A stretch of 64,000 nucleotides of DNA from Pochonia chlamydosporia 170 (taxonomy: Eukaryota; Ascomycota; Sordariomycetes; Hypocreales; Clavicipitaceae): positions 2,108,001 to 2,172,000 of the forward strand of contig NC_035794.1 of NCBI RefSeq assembly GCF_001653235.2, in the 5' to 3' direction. Made by a program: the position numbers and the translations under genes. Below the pieces are notes generated by a model. The model was given only the letters and a program-made list of their open reading frames with translations. It ran no database searches and had not been told where the DNA came from. Numbering within the stretch: position 1 is the first letter of the stretch; the number at the start of each line of letters is the position of its first letter. This document shows positions 11,698-21,802 of this stretch, piece after piece.

Positions 11698-14380
11698 ATG
11701 CAGAGTAGTCAAACTGTACCCAGAAGACGTACCTTTCTTGCGTGCAATACATGCAAATCCAAGAAGGTCAGAGTATGTTACACTATCAGTTCCCAAAGCT
11801 GTCCAACTTGCCCGTCATACTCACTTCATTCGTGAACAGTGCGATGGGGGAAGACCAAAATGCGGGCGATGTGCAAAGCCTGGTATGGAATGTATTTATA
11901 CATCGAATACCAGAGATAAACGCCTAGCGCAAAGGTATTTAAAGCGATTTGATCCAAATCTCATCGGGAACTAAGGGATTTCCAGGAACAGATGGATGAC
12001 CCGTCAGAAACTTCGATATCGAGAATTTCCAAATAGTATTCGTGGACATGACAACTCGGAACTCCAAGAACAGTCCGTCTCTGGCACTGCGGGAGACGCT
12101 GTCCCCGTAACTTTGGAGTCTCCAGACGATTCAAACGATTCAACCCCGATTGTCAGTCTAGAGCCAAGAATCGCCGCAAAGCCAAGGGAAGAGGCATTAT
12201 CGAATTCACAACTAAAGGAATCTCTGGCAGATGTGCTAGCCACCAACGCATTTGACCAGATGTCAAGCGGCCAGGTTGGGTACTTTGGTAGGTTGATCAA
12301 CTCATGTGCTTAGTGAGTGGTGCCTCCGAGTAAGACTGACAATCGTAGGGTCCAGCACGAATCATGGATTTTTTTGGTGTCTGTCTTCGGCAATTACAAA
12401 CCTTGGTCACCGTGAGTCGCGTGTCCGCTATCAAAACACGAATAACGACCGAATAGCGGAAAGTGGTAACAGGCCAGCGGGTCGGAAGTTCCAGAGCTGT
12501 CATCCTCGTTCGAACCAGCAATATCCTCTAAATGAGGAGCTGGTGGCTCGATTCTTTGACACCGTTGGTGATGTTCTCTCATTCGTTGACGAACAGTCCG
12601 TGACGACCAAACTGGACGTGCTGCACGAGACCTCAATTACCTCAGACGCATCGACACAATCATGGCGTGCTTTGCTTAATATTATCATTGCTTATGCGCT
12701 CTATACTCTCGACGGACCGTCACCAGAACCCTACTACCGCCAAGCTACCAGTATCCTCTACGGCGCAGGAATTCACCTCTCGACTCTGCAGACTCGTAAG
12801 TGCTGCATTTGAAGCTGCTTAGACCTCTGAGTTTGTTACTAATTTAGCCGAACTAGTCCAAGCCCTCGTTCTTTTAAGCAGTTTTGAACAAAATATACGT
12901 CGGTCAATGGCAAGCCTTTCGTCACACTCATTAGCAGTTAGGACAGCATATCACCTTGGGCTGCACGCGCCAGCTACTTATGCGCATCTGGGTGCCGCAG
13001 AGAAAACGCTGCGCGCGAGGCTATGGTTGGCTATTACAACCCAGGACAGGCAAGCAACTTGTGACGAGTTTCCGACCGTAGATGGTGAACTAATCAAGCC
13101 AACAGAGTGTTGAGCGCCTGCCTCGGCCGACCATGTCTAGTGGCAAGCAGTCACATCCGTCCCGAGATCTTATCCATGGTGTCTGCAGAAAACCCCATGG
13201 GGCCTGAATCGAGAGACTATAGCTGTCTTTCTTCCATTTACTTTTCTCAGTTCGTGTAAGTATCGTTAAGTCACATTTCGACAGCCTTTAACCCTTCTAA
13301 TGTTTCCGCTCGTCATAGCTCTTTACACCAAATCACAGGCTTAGGTCTGGATAATATATACCTGTCCAACATAAGTTCCGTGAGAGACCTCTCTCTGCAG
13401 CAGCTCTTATCAGAAGTTTTGAATGCTTCCCTGAAATTAGACAAGTGGAGAAACAACAGCCACTTCAGGATTCTCGGAGCCAGTAATCCGATTGATTTGG
13501 CAACAATCTCCTCGACGGATGCTGAGAAGTATGATTATATGATCTCACTGCATTATCATCGAGTATGTCTCCTCATCCATGGCGCCGTGGTTATGCGTAG
13601 CTTGGAGTGCGTTTCAACCACCGGGTTGGACTGCCTTTCGGGTGTAGCCGGTGATACAATTCTATCGGTACTGCGAGGGGACCTAAAGGCCGCCCGGGAT
13701 ACTCACCATGTCATATCTTACATCCTGCAAGACAAATCCGGCTTCTTGGAGCGGACCGCCTTGTGGTGGATATGCAATTATTCTGGTATATACAATTCGA
13801 AGCCCGTGATTACATGCCTCGGAATTCCCGACTAACTAGTTTGTTAGCGTTTACTGTCTCACTACACTTACTTGGGCTATGGATATTGTCAAGTCACATG
13901 TCGTTTGGCCAAGTAGATGGTCTTGGGCCAACAACTCTGGACATTGAGCAACTTCTGCAGGGGGCGTTACGAAACCTCAAATACATGGGCAAAACGAGTC
14001 TACTAAGTTCCAAGGCCCATACACGCCTTCGCAGTCTATTTGATCTACTTCGTGACAGGGGTAAGCCGCTGAATATTGCAGATGACCACTGCTTCTATCA
14101 TTTCTTACAGATCGCTGACAAAATCTTCATAGAAAATCCATGTAGCACTTTGAGCCCACAAGACTTCAGAGACGGAATTGGCGATGCCTTTTCCGCGACG
14201 CCTCAAGGTTCGTCATGGGTCGGAATGCAGCCCGACGCAGTCAGCACATCGTCAGATTACACATTTCCTTGCCTTGGAGAGTTTGAACCAGACAGTTTAC
14301 TGGGATTTCTGGTTACTCAGGACACGATGGGGTTTGATTACGACTTTGGCAGCATTATTGGTGGCGCAGGGGATACATGA
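11698..14380 (+). CDS. Zn2Cys6 transcription factor with Fungal_trans domain
   Basis: Eight exons (11698..11772, 11840..11934, 11986..12287, 12349..12795, 12848..13049, 13106..13255, 13319..13785, 13848..14380) join in phase to 756 residues. The zinc cluster spans the first intron: ACNTCKSKKVR then CDGGRPKCGRCAKPGMEC, an exact C6 pattern. The middle homology region carries YFGSSTNHGFFWCLSSAI, then FFDTVGDVLSFVD, LHAPATYAH and the conserved ACLGRPCL, all typical of the PF04082 domain. One intron (13050-13105) begins with GC rather than GT. A GTGAGT at 12412 may start a further 66-nt in-frame intron ending at 12477, since the encoded segment there looks poorly conserved. It is nuclear and its target genes are unknown; neighbours are a HET protein and a choline-kinase-like gene. 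Confidence 0.85.
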
Positions 14381-14496
14381 GGATCCACGGCACGGAATAT
14401 TAGTCCTTTTATTTTAAAATGTACAACTTGATACGCTGGCTGTAAACGTTTGTCTTCATTTACGGCCACAGCCTCGTTCTGCAAACCACGTTGCTC

Positions 14497-16341
14497 TCAA
14501 CCAATGTTGAAAAATGTCTCTCGTGATTTGAGCCGCTCAGTATACGAGTCGAGAATTTCCGGATCCATCAAGCCTGATATATAAGCACTTCCGACTATAT
14601 TAAATTCATCTCCAGAACAGCGCAAAACCAAAGGCGCCGTTGCCCCAAAAATAAGTGTAATGATATCTCCAGCCTTGATTTGTGACACTCCAACACCCAC
14701 AAACCCGGAAGCAGTCGTCAGCGCTTTGCGGCCCGTGACTTTTCCCCTGAGCATAGTTGAGAGGCGAGCAAACAGCTTAGATCTTATATTAGTCTCCGTT
14801 TGAGCAGAATCGTCATCCACTTGGTTCTGTACCCTGGTGCTCAGTAATAAATCCCATATGGATTGATCGCTGAACCCGGGGAACAAGTCTTCGGAAGATA
14901 CAGCACTCTTCGTTAGCGTTTTCAAAACGCTCTCCTGGTTTTTCAGATCTCGCATTGGCCATAGGGGGTGTTCTGACAATATAGGTCGATTCACTGCTTC
15001 GGACAACAGAGACTCGGCATGTCTGAGAAATGGAAGTATTTCTTGGATGTCGTCAAATGTATCTGGGGCCTGAGTGGTAGACTCCACTGTGTCGAACAAC
15101 ACTCCATTCAATCTCAATATGCTCTTGTTGTTGTCAAACAGAGAATTACTCTGTCGTCCCCATGGCTTGTCAGCTTGCATAGTCTTGTGATCCTGCCAAC
15201 CCCGGATCTTGGATGCTGCAAAATCCGGCACCCAAGACGGATGCACTGAGCTGCTCCCTCTGAAACTGAGTGTAGGTAAGAGAGTAGACAGCAGCTGCTC
15301 TGAGTGCTCGGCCCAGAGCAGGTAGGCCGCCTGCCGATATACAGTCATGGGTTCCAGCGTATAGTCAACTGTCAATCGATCCCGGTCATGCTTCTCCAGC
15401 AAACCGAGCAACCCGTAAATCAGGTCGCGAGGGTTCGTCGCCGCCGAGTTGCGAAGTACGTAACGAAAGGCATCATGCAGCGGAAGTGCTTTGCTTTCGT
15501 GAAACGAGTTTCGGATTCGGTCCAGTGACATGGGATGGATCCCAACAGTGTCATGCCTGCGACTGAGTACACTTGAAAGTCGGTTTCGGCAGTCTTCCCA
15601 TATTTTTGCACAATCTGGGTAGTTCCAAAGTCTCGGCAGAGAGGCAAAACAACCTACAATGTCACTCCATGCAATTGCGCGGCTCCCACAACAGATAATG
15701 GGCTCGTTGGTTGCGAGAATAAATTCTTGTCGTACCCAGAGCCGTTGCCACCAGTCCCGTCTACATAAGTCATGTTTGAAGATAACATCCAGTAATATTT
15801 CATTCTCAAAAGGTTGTCGACCCAGGAAAGGTAATTCCCATAGTCGTTTTCGAAATTCGGCCGAGTTCATCAAGTCGAGGGCAAAGTCAGTGTGAGGGTT
15901 TCCTGGTCCAAGCCAGATGACAACATTGTCTGCAGCAGAGTAGATCATATGCATCATCTGAACTTGATTGGTCCTCTCGACTAGATCACCCTGGTTAATG
16001 CAGAGTGCATCAATCCAGATCGGTTGAATCGGGGACCCGAGGCAGTGTGAATGGGGGTTTTGGTCCCTTAGGTTGCGAAGTGCCTCACCGAGGCTGGTCG
16101 TGACTATAATAGAGTGTCCATTTACGGTAATGGAAGTTGTTCTACTCAGATCACCCCATGTGTAAGAAAGGGCGTTAAAGCGAGTAGTATTGCTGGAAAG
16201 CGACAGAGTGCGGAGAGAACATTCCAACGGGCTGTCATTTTGTCCCTCATGAATCGTAAGAATTCTGATTTCCTCACGAGAATGGTTCAGTGGAAGTTGG
16301 CTATATAAAAGCCTTTCGTCCTCATCAACCGGCTGGGACAT
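14497..16341 (-). CDS. HET-domain protein (heterokaryon incompatibility type)
   Basis: A single exon of 614 residues. The HET domain (PF06985) is recognised by FNALSYTWGD at about residues 55-64, then PIWIDALCINQ near 108-118 and ERTNQVQMMHMIYSAADNVV with VIWLGPG after it, in the canonical order and spacing. The remainder has the usual RDLIYGLLGL motif and a poorly conserved C-terminal half ending in an ISGLMDPEI-like segment typical of HET proteins. The family triggers non-self recognition and regulated cell death when incompatible hyphae fuse. This copy is intact, with no frameshift or internal stop. It converges with the Zn2Cys6 gene, only 116 bases separating them, and is divergent from the choline-kinase-like gene. 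Confidence 0.92.
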   Translation of the reverse strand: MSQPVDEDERLLYSQLPLNHSREEIRILTIHEGQNDSPLECSLRTLSLSSNTTRFNALSYTWGDLSRTTSITVNGHSIIVTTSLGEALRNLRDQNPHSHCLGSPIQPIWIDALCINQGDLVERTNQVQMMHMIYSAADNVVIWLGPGNPHTDFALDLMNSAEFRKRLWELPFLGRQPFENEILLDVIFKHDLCRRDWWQRLWVRQEFILATNEPIICCGSRAIAWSDIVGCFASLPRLWNYPDCAKIWEDCRNRLSSVLSRRHDTVGIHPMSLDRIRNSFHESKALPLHDAFRYVLRNSAATNPRDLIYGLLGLLEKHDRDRLTVDYTLEPMTVYRQAAYLLWAEHSEQLLSTLLPTLSFRGSSSVHPSWVPDFAASKIRGWQDHKTMQADKPWGRQSNSLFDNNKSILRLNGVLFDTVESTTQAPDTFDDIQEILPFLRHAESLLSEAVNRPILSEHPLWPMRDLKNQESVLKTLTKSAVSSEDLFPGFSDQSIWDLLLSTRVQNQVDDDSAQTETNIRSKLFARLSTMLRGKVTGRKALTTASGFVGVGVSQIKAGDIITLIFGATAPLVLRCSGDEFNIVGSAYISGLMDPEILDSYTERLKSRETFFNIG

Positions 16342-16911
16342 ATCGTCAGTCCTTGCAACGGGTTTCTAGTAGAGTGCAACATAATGGTAGTGGCAGGAGG
16401 AAACCCTTCGCATCCCACCAAGTTGGAGAAACTCCCGCCAAGAAACTACGAGGTGGGGCAGAAAATCGATTTCGCCTACATTCATCGTAACTCGTCTAAC
16501 GCCTCTTTGGTTGTCAATGACCCTATCTACGTGATGCCCAGATTATGGGTATACGTCATATTGCTTCCCAGTCTTGTGATAAGTAATTGCTGCCAAGTCA
16601 GGTTGATTTGTTATGCTCACGAGTTTTAGAGCTGTACAGACTTTGTTTAGACCTGTAGAGTCCGTCATAATGGTGGAGGTTGATATTGCTAGTTTGGTTA
16701 CAGGGTTTCGGCGGGCTGACTCATTTCTCCAAGCGTCGCTTATTGCAGGATTCAAAAAGCCCGTTTAATGAGTGGCGAACAAGAAACGGTGGCATATTAA
16801 TTATCTTGTTACACCAGTTGACGACAAGCCTATTGACACCCAGTTGGTCTGCGACAACCGCACTATCACACCTGCCACTACATCAACATCAGATTCCGAT
16901 AGTTCCTCAAC
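16342..16911. promoter_or_regulatory. Divergent promoter region between HET and kinase genes
   Basis: These 570 bases separate two divergent start codons and must contain both promoters. No conserved element is obvious. Confidence 0.45.
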
Positions 16912-18048
16912 ATGTCAGCCTTAACCCGGGTTCCCGTTACTCTGCCTCAAGATGGAGTGCCCACTGAGCCCATGGTTAGAGATATTATCGGAACCTTTCT
17001 TACGAGGGAATGGCCGCTTGTGAACCCGGAAACGCTCATCATGTCGTACAATGCATCGTTTGCCAATGCCCATTGCTCGGTAGAGCGCCCGCCGCCAACT
17101 TCTGGTGCAGCCTCGGAGCCCCTGAAGGTTTTCATCAAGTTTCATAAGACTACACTGGCAGACATTGATATCTTCAAACATATGGTACCAAATAAAGAAG
17201 CTGAGGCACTCTTGTGTCATGAGTATGGCCAGTCTGGACTTGGAGCAAAGGTGTTTGGTTTCTTCGAGACTCTGGATGGCACTCTAGGCAGAATCGACGA
17301 ATTTCTAGATGCACGGAATATGGAGCCTCAAGATGTCGAAGATGAAGCCATTCGGGCAGATGTTGCTACGGCATTGGCAACTTTTCATGCGATGGAGGCG
17401 CCATTGGAAAAGAAGCCAGTTGACTTATACTACGACGCCATCTCCAACGGACTAAAGAAGTACCACGGTTCGAATAACCTTAAAGCACTCGGCATGGAAG
17501 GCGGCATCAACATCGACAAACTCATAGACTACGACTTTGCGTCCCGGTTAGGCATAATTGTCAACAAGATGCAATCTCTTGGTTCAAAAGCTGGTTGGTG
17601 CATCCACGATGTCCAATTCATGAATGTCTTGGTCAAGAACAGTTTCAAGGAGGATGAGAGCAGAGTCGTTCTCATTGATTTCGAGTTCGTGATGCGCAAC
17701 TATCGAGCTTTTGATATCGGAGGCCACTTTATGCAAAAGTTGTTCAAATGGTTTGACGAGGAGAACAAGATTGCCAACTGTAGGAAATACACTGAGCAAG
17801 AGAAGAGACATTTCTGTGGTGAATACGCACGACAGTGGAATAGTTTGACTGGCGATAATGATAGCGAGGAGAAGGTATTTCTTGAGTCAGAGTATGGATA
17901 CATGGTGGCCATTACCTTCGATATCCACAACATGCTATGCTACATGAACGATGTAGAAGGCAAGGATCCATTGGATCTTTTGGGTCTTAACAAACTATTT
18001 GACGAATTCGTCACGCAGTATGAAAAGCTTGGGCTAGACACAGAATAG
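16912..18048 (+). CDS. Divergent choline/ethanolamine kinase-like protein
   Basis: A single exon of 378 residues, the usual length of choline kinases. The protein-kinase-like fold is visible from a lysine-containing strand (LKVFIKFHK), the catalytic loop CIHDVQFMNVLV (residues about 230-241) and the metal-binding VLIDFEFVMRNYRAFDIGGHF. Choline kinase normally has HNDxxxxN in the catalytic loop; here the Asp and Asn are kept but the HN pair reads IH. The usual nucleotide loop with GGxTN is replaced by a SYNASFANAH-like sequence. The family phosphorylates choline or ethanolamine with ATP in the cytosol as the first CDP-choline (Kennedy) pathway step. Given the altered loops it may act on another amino alcohol, so I call the family and not the substrate. 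Confidence 0.8.
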   Translation: MSALTRVPVTLPQDGVPTEPMVRDIIGTFLTREWPLVNPETLIMSYNASFANAHCSVERPPPTSGAASEPLKVFIKFHKTTLADIDIFKHMVPNKEAEALLCHEYGQSGLGAKVFGFFETLDGTLGRIDEFLDARNMEPQDVEDEAIRADVATALATFHAMEAPLEKKPVDLYYDAISNGLKKYHGSNNLKALGMEGGINIDKLIDYDFASRLGIIVNKMQSLGSKAGWCIHDVQFMNVLVKNSFKEDESRVVLIDFEFVMRNYRAFDIGGHFMQKLFKWFDEENKIANCRKYTEQEKRHFCGEYARQWNSLTGDNDSEEKVFLESEYGYMVAITFDIHNMLCYMNDVEGKDPLDLLGLNKLFDEFVTQYEKLGLDTE

Positions 18049-18235
18049 GGCATAGATGACCGCAGTGGCTCTTGCAGAGTAACAAGGCAATGTGTCAGCA
18101 ATAAACTCACAATTCATGCATTAATATTACCGGCGCTCTGAGGCCCTAGAATCAACAACGGTGACAATCTAGCCAGGCAATATACTGCACTCAGTGTCCA
18201 CCTTGGTAATACAATAGTCCGCAACCAAAGGTTAT

Positions 18236-19692
18236 CTAGCTCAGGCTATCATACAGCTCATCAAACTTCTCCTCAGCTTCTCTCATGCAATCATGGCCAT
18301 AGACGTAAGCCTGAACGTCCGGTGAAGCCCATTTATCAGGCACACTCTTCCCACCCTTCTTCGCCTCAGCAAATCTCTTATCCCGCTCCTCCTTGGCCTC
18401 CCCTTCACCAAGATGCAAAACACGACCCGATTCAGCAGCCCATTCAACAAGAGTTGTAGCTCGCTCTTTACGCAAAGTCTCGTAAATACGCAAGCACCCG
18501 TTAACAGCATCCCGAGAACCATTCGGTGACTTGGACAACACCTCGGCCAAGACGGCAGCATCCTCGATGGCCTGACCGGCGCCCTGATTCAAATGCGGCA
18601 GTGTAGGATGACAAGCATCTCCTACCAAAGCAACGGACCCGAGAACCCACGTTGGTAACGGGCTATGCACACGCAACTTCCACTCACACACTTCCCCATC
18701 CGGTACGAGGTTCAGCATCCGCTGGACAAGGGGGCAAAAGTCGGAGAATACGTCCAACATGGCCGATTTTGAACCCTTGGTAGTGTATGTCACCGACGGG
18801 GCAGACGCGAAATTTTTGTCTGGCTGGATAGAAGACATGTTGTATATGCTGCGCGATTGGATGGGATATGCAATCCAGTGACGCTTCTCACCAATCCATC
18901 TAGTCACTTGGTTGCTGTCAAGGAGTGCCAGCATTTCTGGATCTTGTTGCATTTTCTCCCGGGGCAGCAACACGCGATACGCTGCCTGGCCTGTGTCTTG
19001 AACGTCGGACTCACATCCTATCTGGGCAAGGAGGGCACTTCGTGTTACTGACTTGACTCCGTCCGCCGCCAGGAGAATGTCCGCATACACTGTGTGTTCT
19101 GTGCCCGACCTGTCTCTGACTGTAAACTTTGGGTTTTCGAATGAAGCAACATTGACAAGAGTCATGCCGAAATGGAAAGTGATGGACGAGTATTTGCGGC
19201 ACGCCTGGTAGAGACCGTCGGCGAGAGAGGCTCGATGACCAGTGCAATGAGGGTAGCCGTACATTTTGCGTATGCTAGGCATGTGAACGTGGGTAAGTTC
19301 CTCATTAGATGCTCCGTCTGGAATATTTTCAGTATTTTTGGGTTTCATTCGGCTGTCATGCATGACATACCCCGTATGCTTGTTTCGAGAACCTCTGTTG
19401 CCTCCATTTGTATAGATTCCCAACAATCGAGACGGCTGAGAATTCGAACGAGGTTTGGAGCCAGTTGAATACCAGCCCCGACGAAACCCAGGTTGGAGGC
19501 ATTCTCGTAAATGTTGATGTTACTAAATCCTTTCTTGGCAAGGCCTAATGCGCTGGCTAAACCTCCCATTCCTGATGCCAAGTTAGCCAGATGTCTTCCA
19601 TGGCAGAGAATACTGCCCATACCTGCACCTATAATGGCAACATGCAGGTTCCTCACATCGTCCTCTACATCAATCATTTTTGTTGGACTCAT
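18236..19692 (-). CDS. FAD-dependent monooxygenase, salicylate hydroxylase-like
   Basis: Exons 19623..19692, 19371..19571 and 18236..19317 (complement) give 450 residues. The intron-split Rossmann motif is restored as VAIIGAGMGGLASALGLAKKG, followed by IYENASNLGFVGAGIQLAPN. Further motifs are GHRASLADGLY, the DG motif LLAADGVKS and the second FAD motif GDACHPTLPHLNQGAGQAIEDA, in the order expected for class A flavoprotein hydroxylases. Family members use NAD(P)H and O2 to hydroxylate, sometimes decarboxylate, aromatic acids such as salicylate. The start MSPTKMIDV was chosen because it gives a short N-terminus just before the GxGxxG motif; an upstream ATG at 19851 would add 53 non-conserved residues. 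It is divergent from a small unknown gene at 20158 and near a P450, DUF3500 and FAH-family gene. Confidence 0.92.
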
Positions 19693-20157
19693 GGTTGCGG
19701 TGGCAGTACACACTACCAACGATTTGGTGCGCAGAGTGGTAATAAGGCAGGATGCGTTGTAGTTCCCCGGTAATGCACTCTTCACCACACTCGCGTGGTA
19801 ATCAGAAATAATACATACAAAGCACCTTGAAATGAAGAAACAAATCTCCAATTAAAAACAATAATGAATTTTGCGCTCTCTTTGTACTCCAGCTTCCACT
19901 CGTCATCAGTGTTTGCCGCCTGCAATACCGAATATCGAAGCCACCGTTCCGAACCAATCAGATCGAGGTTCGCCGAACACAATAGCCGTCGTCGGATCGG
20001 GGGTTCCCCAACCTCAACCTGGATAAATATTCCGGGACGAGCCCAACATCAAATTTATATGGTGCAGATGCCATAAAGTTGTCCCAGGCACCGATTGTCT
20101 TCTTCCCGCCCGTGTTACTACCGCCTTCGACGACAAGCGTCACCTACATTGCGCGAC
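19693..20157. promoter_or_regulatory. Divergent promoter between monooxygenase and small gene, with CCAAT box
   Basis: These 465 bases separate divergent starts. A CCAAT pentamer lies at 19954-19958 in the context GAACCAATCAGA, a plausible HAP-complex site. Shared regulation of the two genes is an inference from the arrangement. Confidence 0.4.
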
Positions 20158-20639
20158 ATGGCGACAGGACAACCCCGGGGGCCGTTCCGACTTGTCACCG
20201 TCAATAATGCCCCAGAGCGTGCCAAACTCGTTATTGGACAGGTTTCTGATGCACTCAAGGACCGCTACATAATTGAGCATGCAGGAAACTGTGACGGTAA
20301 GCAAAATGCATGTGGAATTGGATTTCTCTGCACAAAGACCAACTGGAAAAATAGACCCCAGTCAAGTCGAGTTAAAAGTTGAACAACTCCAGCCGGATCT
20401 ACTTGTAAGTTACTCTACCTTTGGGTGGACCACAAGAAAGTGTTCATGCTGATGTACCAAAAACACAGTTCTGTGCATCAATGTGGACTGCGGAACAGAG
20501 CACAGGCATTATCGAGGCCGGCAAAAGAGTGAAGCCAAACATCATAACTTATGCCATACCATACGGTTTACAGGTGGCCGGTGGACCAAATGCCATAGTG
20601 GAACATTTGAAAGAGCAAATCCCCAAACTGCTAGGATAG
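20158..20639 (+). CDS. Small conserved fungal protein, alternating alpha/beta
   Basis: Exons 20158..20296, 20355..20404 and 20469..20639 give 119 residues. The middle exon is only 50 nt. The sequence alternates predicted strands and helices: FRLVTVNNAPERAK, then YIIEHAGNC, DLLFCASMWT, IITYAIPYGLQVAGG and a final amphipathic helix. This looks like a compact Rossmann- or receiver-like fold. I recall similar short proteins in other ascomycetes but know no function for them. There is no signal peptide or membrane segment, so it is probably cytosolic. It is divergently paired with the salicylate-hydroxylase-like gene, so it may be co-expressed with it. Confidence 0.75.
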
Positions 20640-21802
20640 ACTAAATTCGTATAGTACCATCTCGTCTAGAATTGCAATCGCCTAACTGCCTTCTTGGTCA
20701 TTGTGTCCTAAAATGCGTGCGGTAGACACTCAAAGACTTCAAAGTCAACGCAGCACATGACTTTCTGATATCCCCAGAGCCGCACCAGGTAATGGTTCAA
20801 GTAAAATTATTGTGACAAGAAATCCAAGCCCCATATATCGTGCCTGATGTAGACAATGTTTGGTGTTGAATACTGTGGCACTTGCTTGGGTGTTTGGTGA
20901 CATCCTTCAGGTATCAATAAGGTTACCTAATCGCTCTAATCCGATCATTTTCAAGTACACAGTAGCAAAGTGACGAAGTCTTGACACAGACGTAGAGAGT
21001 AACATGATCTATACCTAGGGGCCTGGCCTCTAGCAGGTGGTGTCAAACGTTACACACGCATCGACTACTGAGCCGTCATCACAACCATGAGGGTGTCACG
21101 CTGTGGGTTAATGTTCATCCACGTAAGAAGCTTATTAGGCATGTCTCACCTCTGCTGGCAATACCAGAACAAAAGCAACGAGACATGCCGCGCTGGCCCA
21201 CAACGGGAAGGTAGTTAATCAACCTAACTGCAAGTCGACTCGCATGCCAAATCTCTATCGACTTAGCTTCAGCTTGTAAAATGCGGAGAACCTTGTGCTA
21301 CATCCTTTAAAATACGGTTGGTCGTTGGCCCCTGCACCAGTCCAGAAGGTCTCATCCGTGATGCTGTCTGTCCACAGTTTGGTTGCAATGATGATACCGA
21401 CTAAGACATAGTGCAACTATGATATAGACTAGTCCTTCAGCCCGAAGAGCCAGCGCGACACAACGCACTTAGCGGTCCATGCATCCCACATCTTGTGGAC
21501 CGTTTGTGATTATAAATAGCTGACTTGGCTACACAGCAGAAAGGTAATTATCATATTGAGTACGTTTGAAGTAAGGGATCATGAGCCGGTCTGAATGAGT
21601 ACTTTATTCAACAAATGCCACTTTAAGAACTGATGCTGTACGCAGTGTACCAAAATATCTGCACCAAACTTGAAAAAATGTACAGTGATTCTCCTTTATA
21701 CCGACCAACTCTCTCAATCTATCAGTAGACCCCAAGTGTCATTATGGGGAAATGCGAATCGTAAAAGTGTGGTATATGTGAGATACAACGCAATGAAAAC
21801 CC
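20640..21802. other. Intergenic, no gene seen
   Basis: This 1.16 kb stretch lies between the 3' ends of the small gene and the P450 gene. It is AT-leaning with many stops in all frames; no gene or repeat is supported. Confidence 0.45.

Noticed and set aside
19693..19851. Upstream ATG of the FAD monooxygenase giving 53 extra residues
   Set aside because: The added segment is not conserved in style and would move the GxGxxG motif unusually far from the N-terminus.
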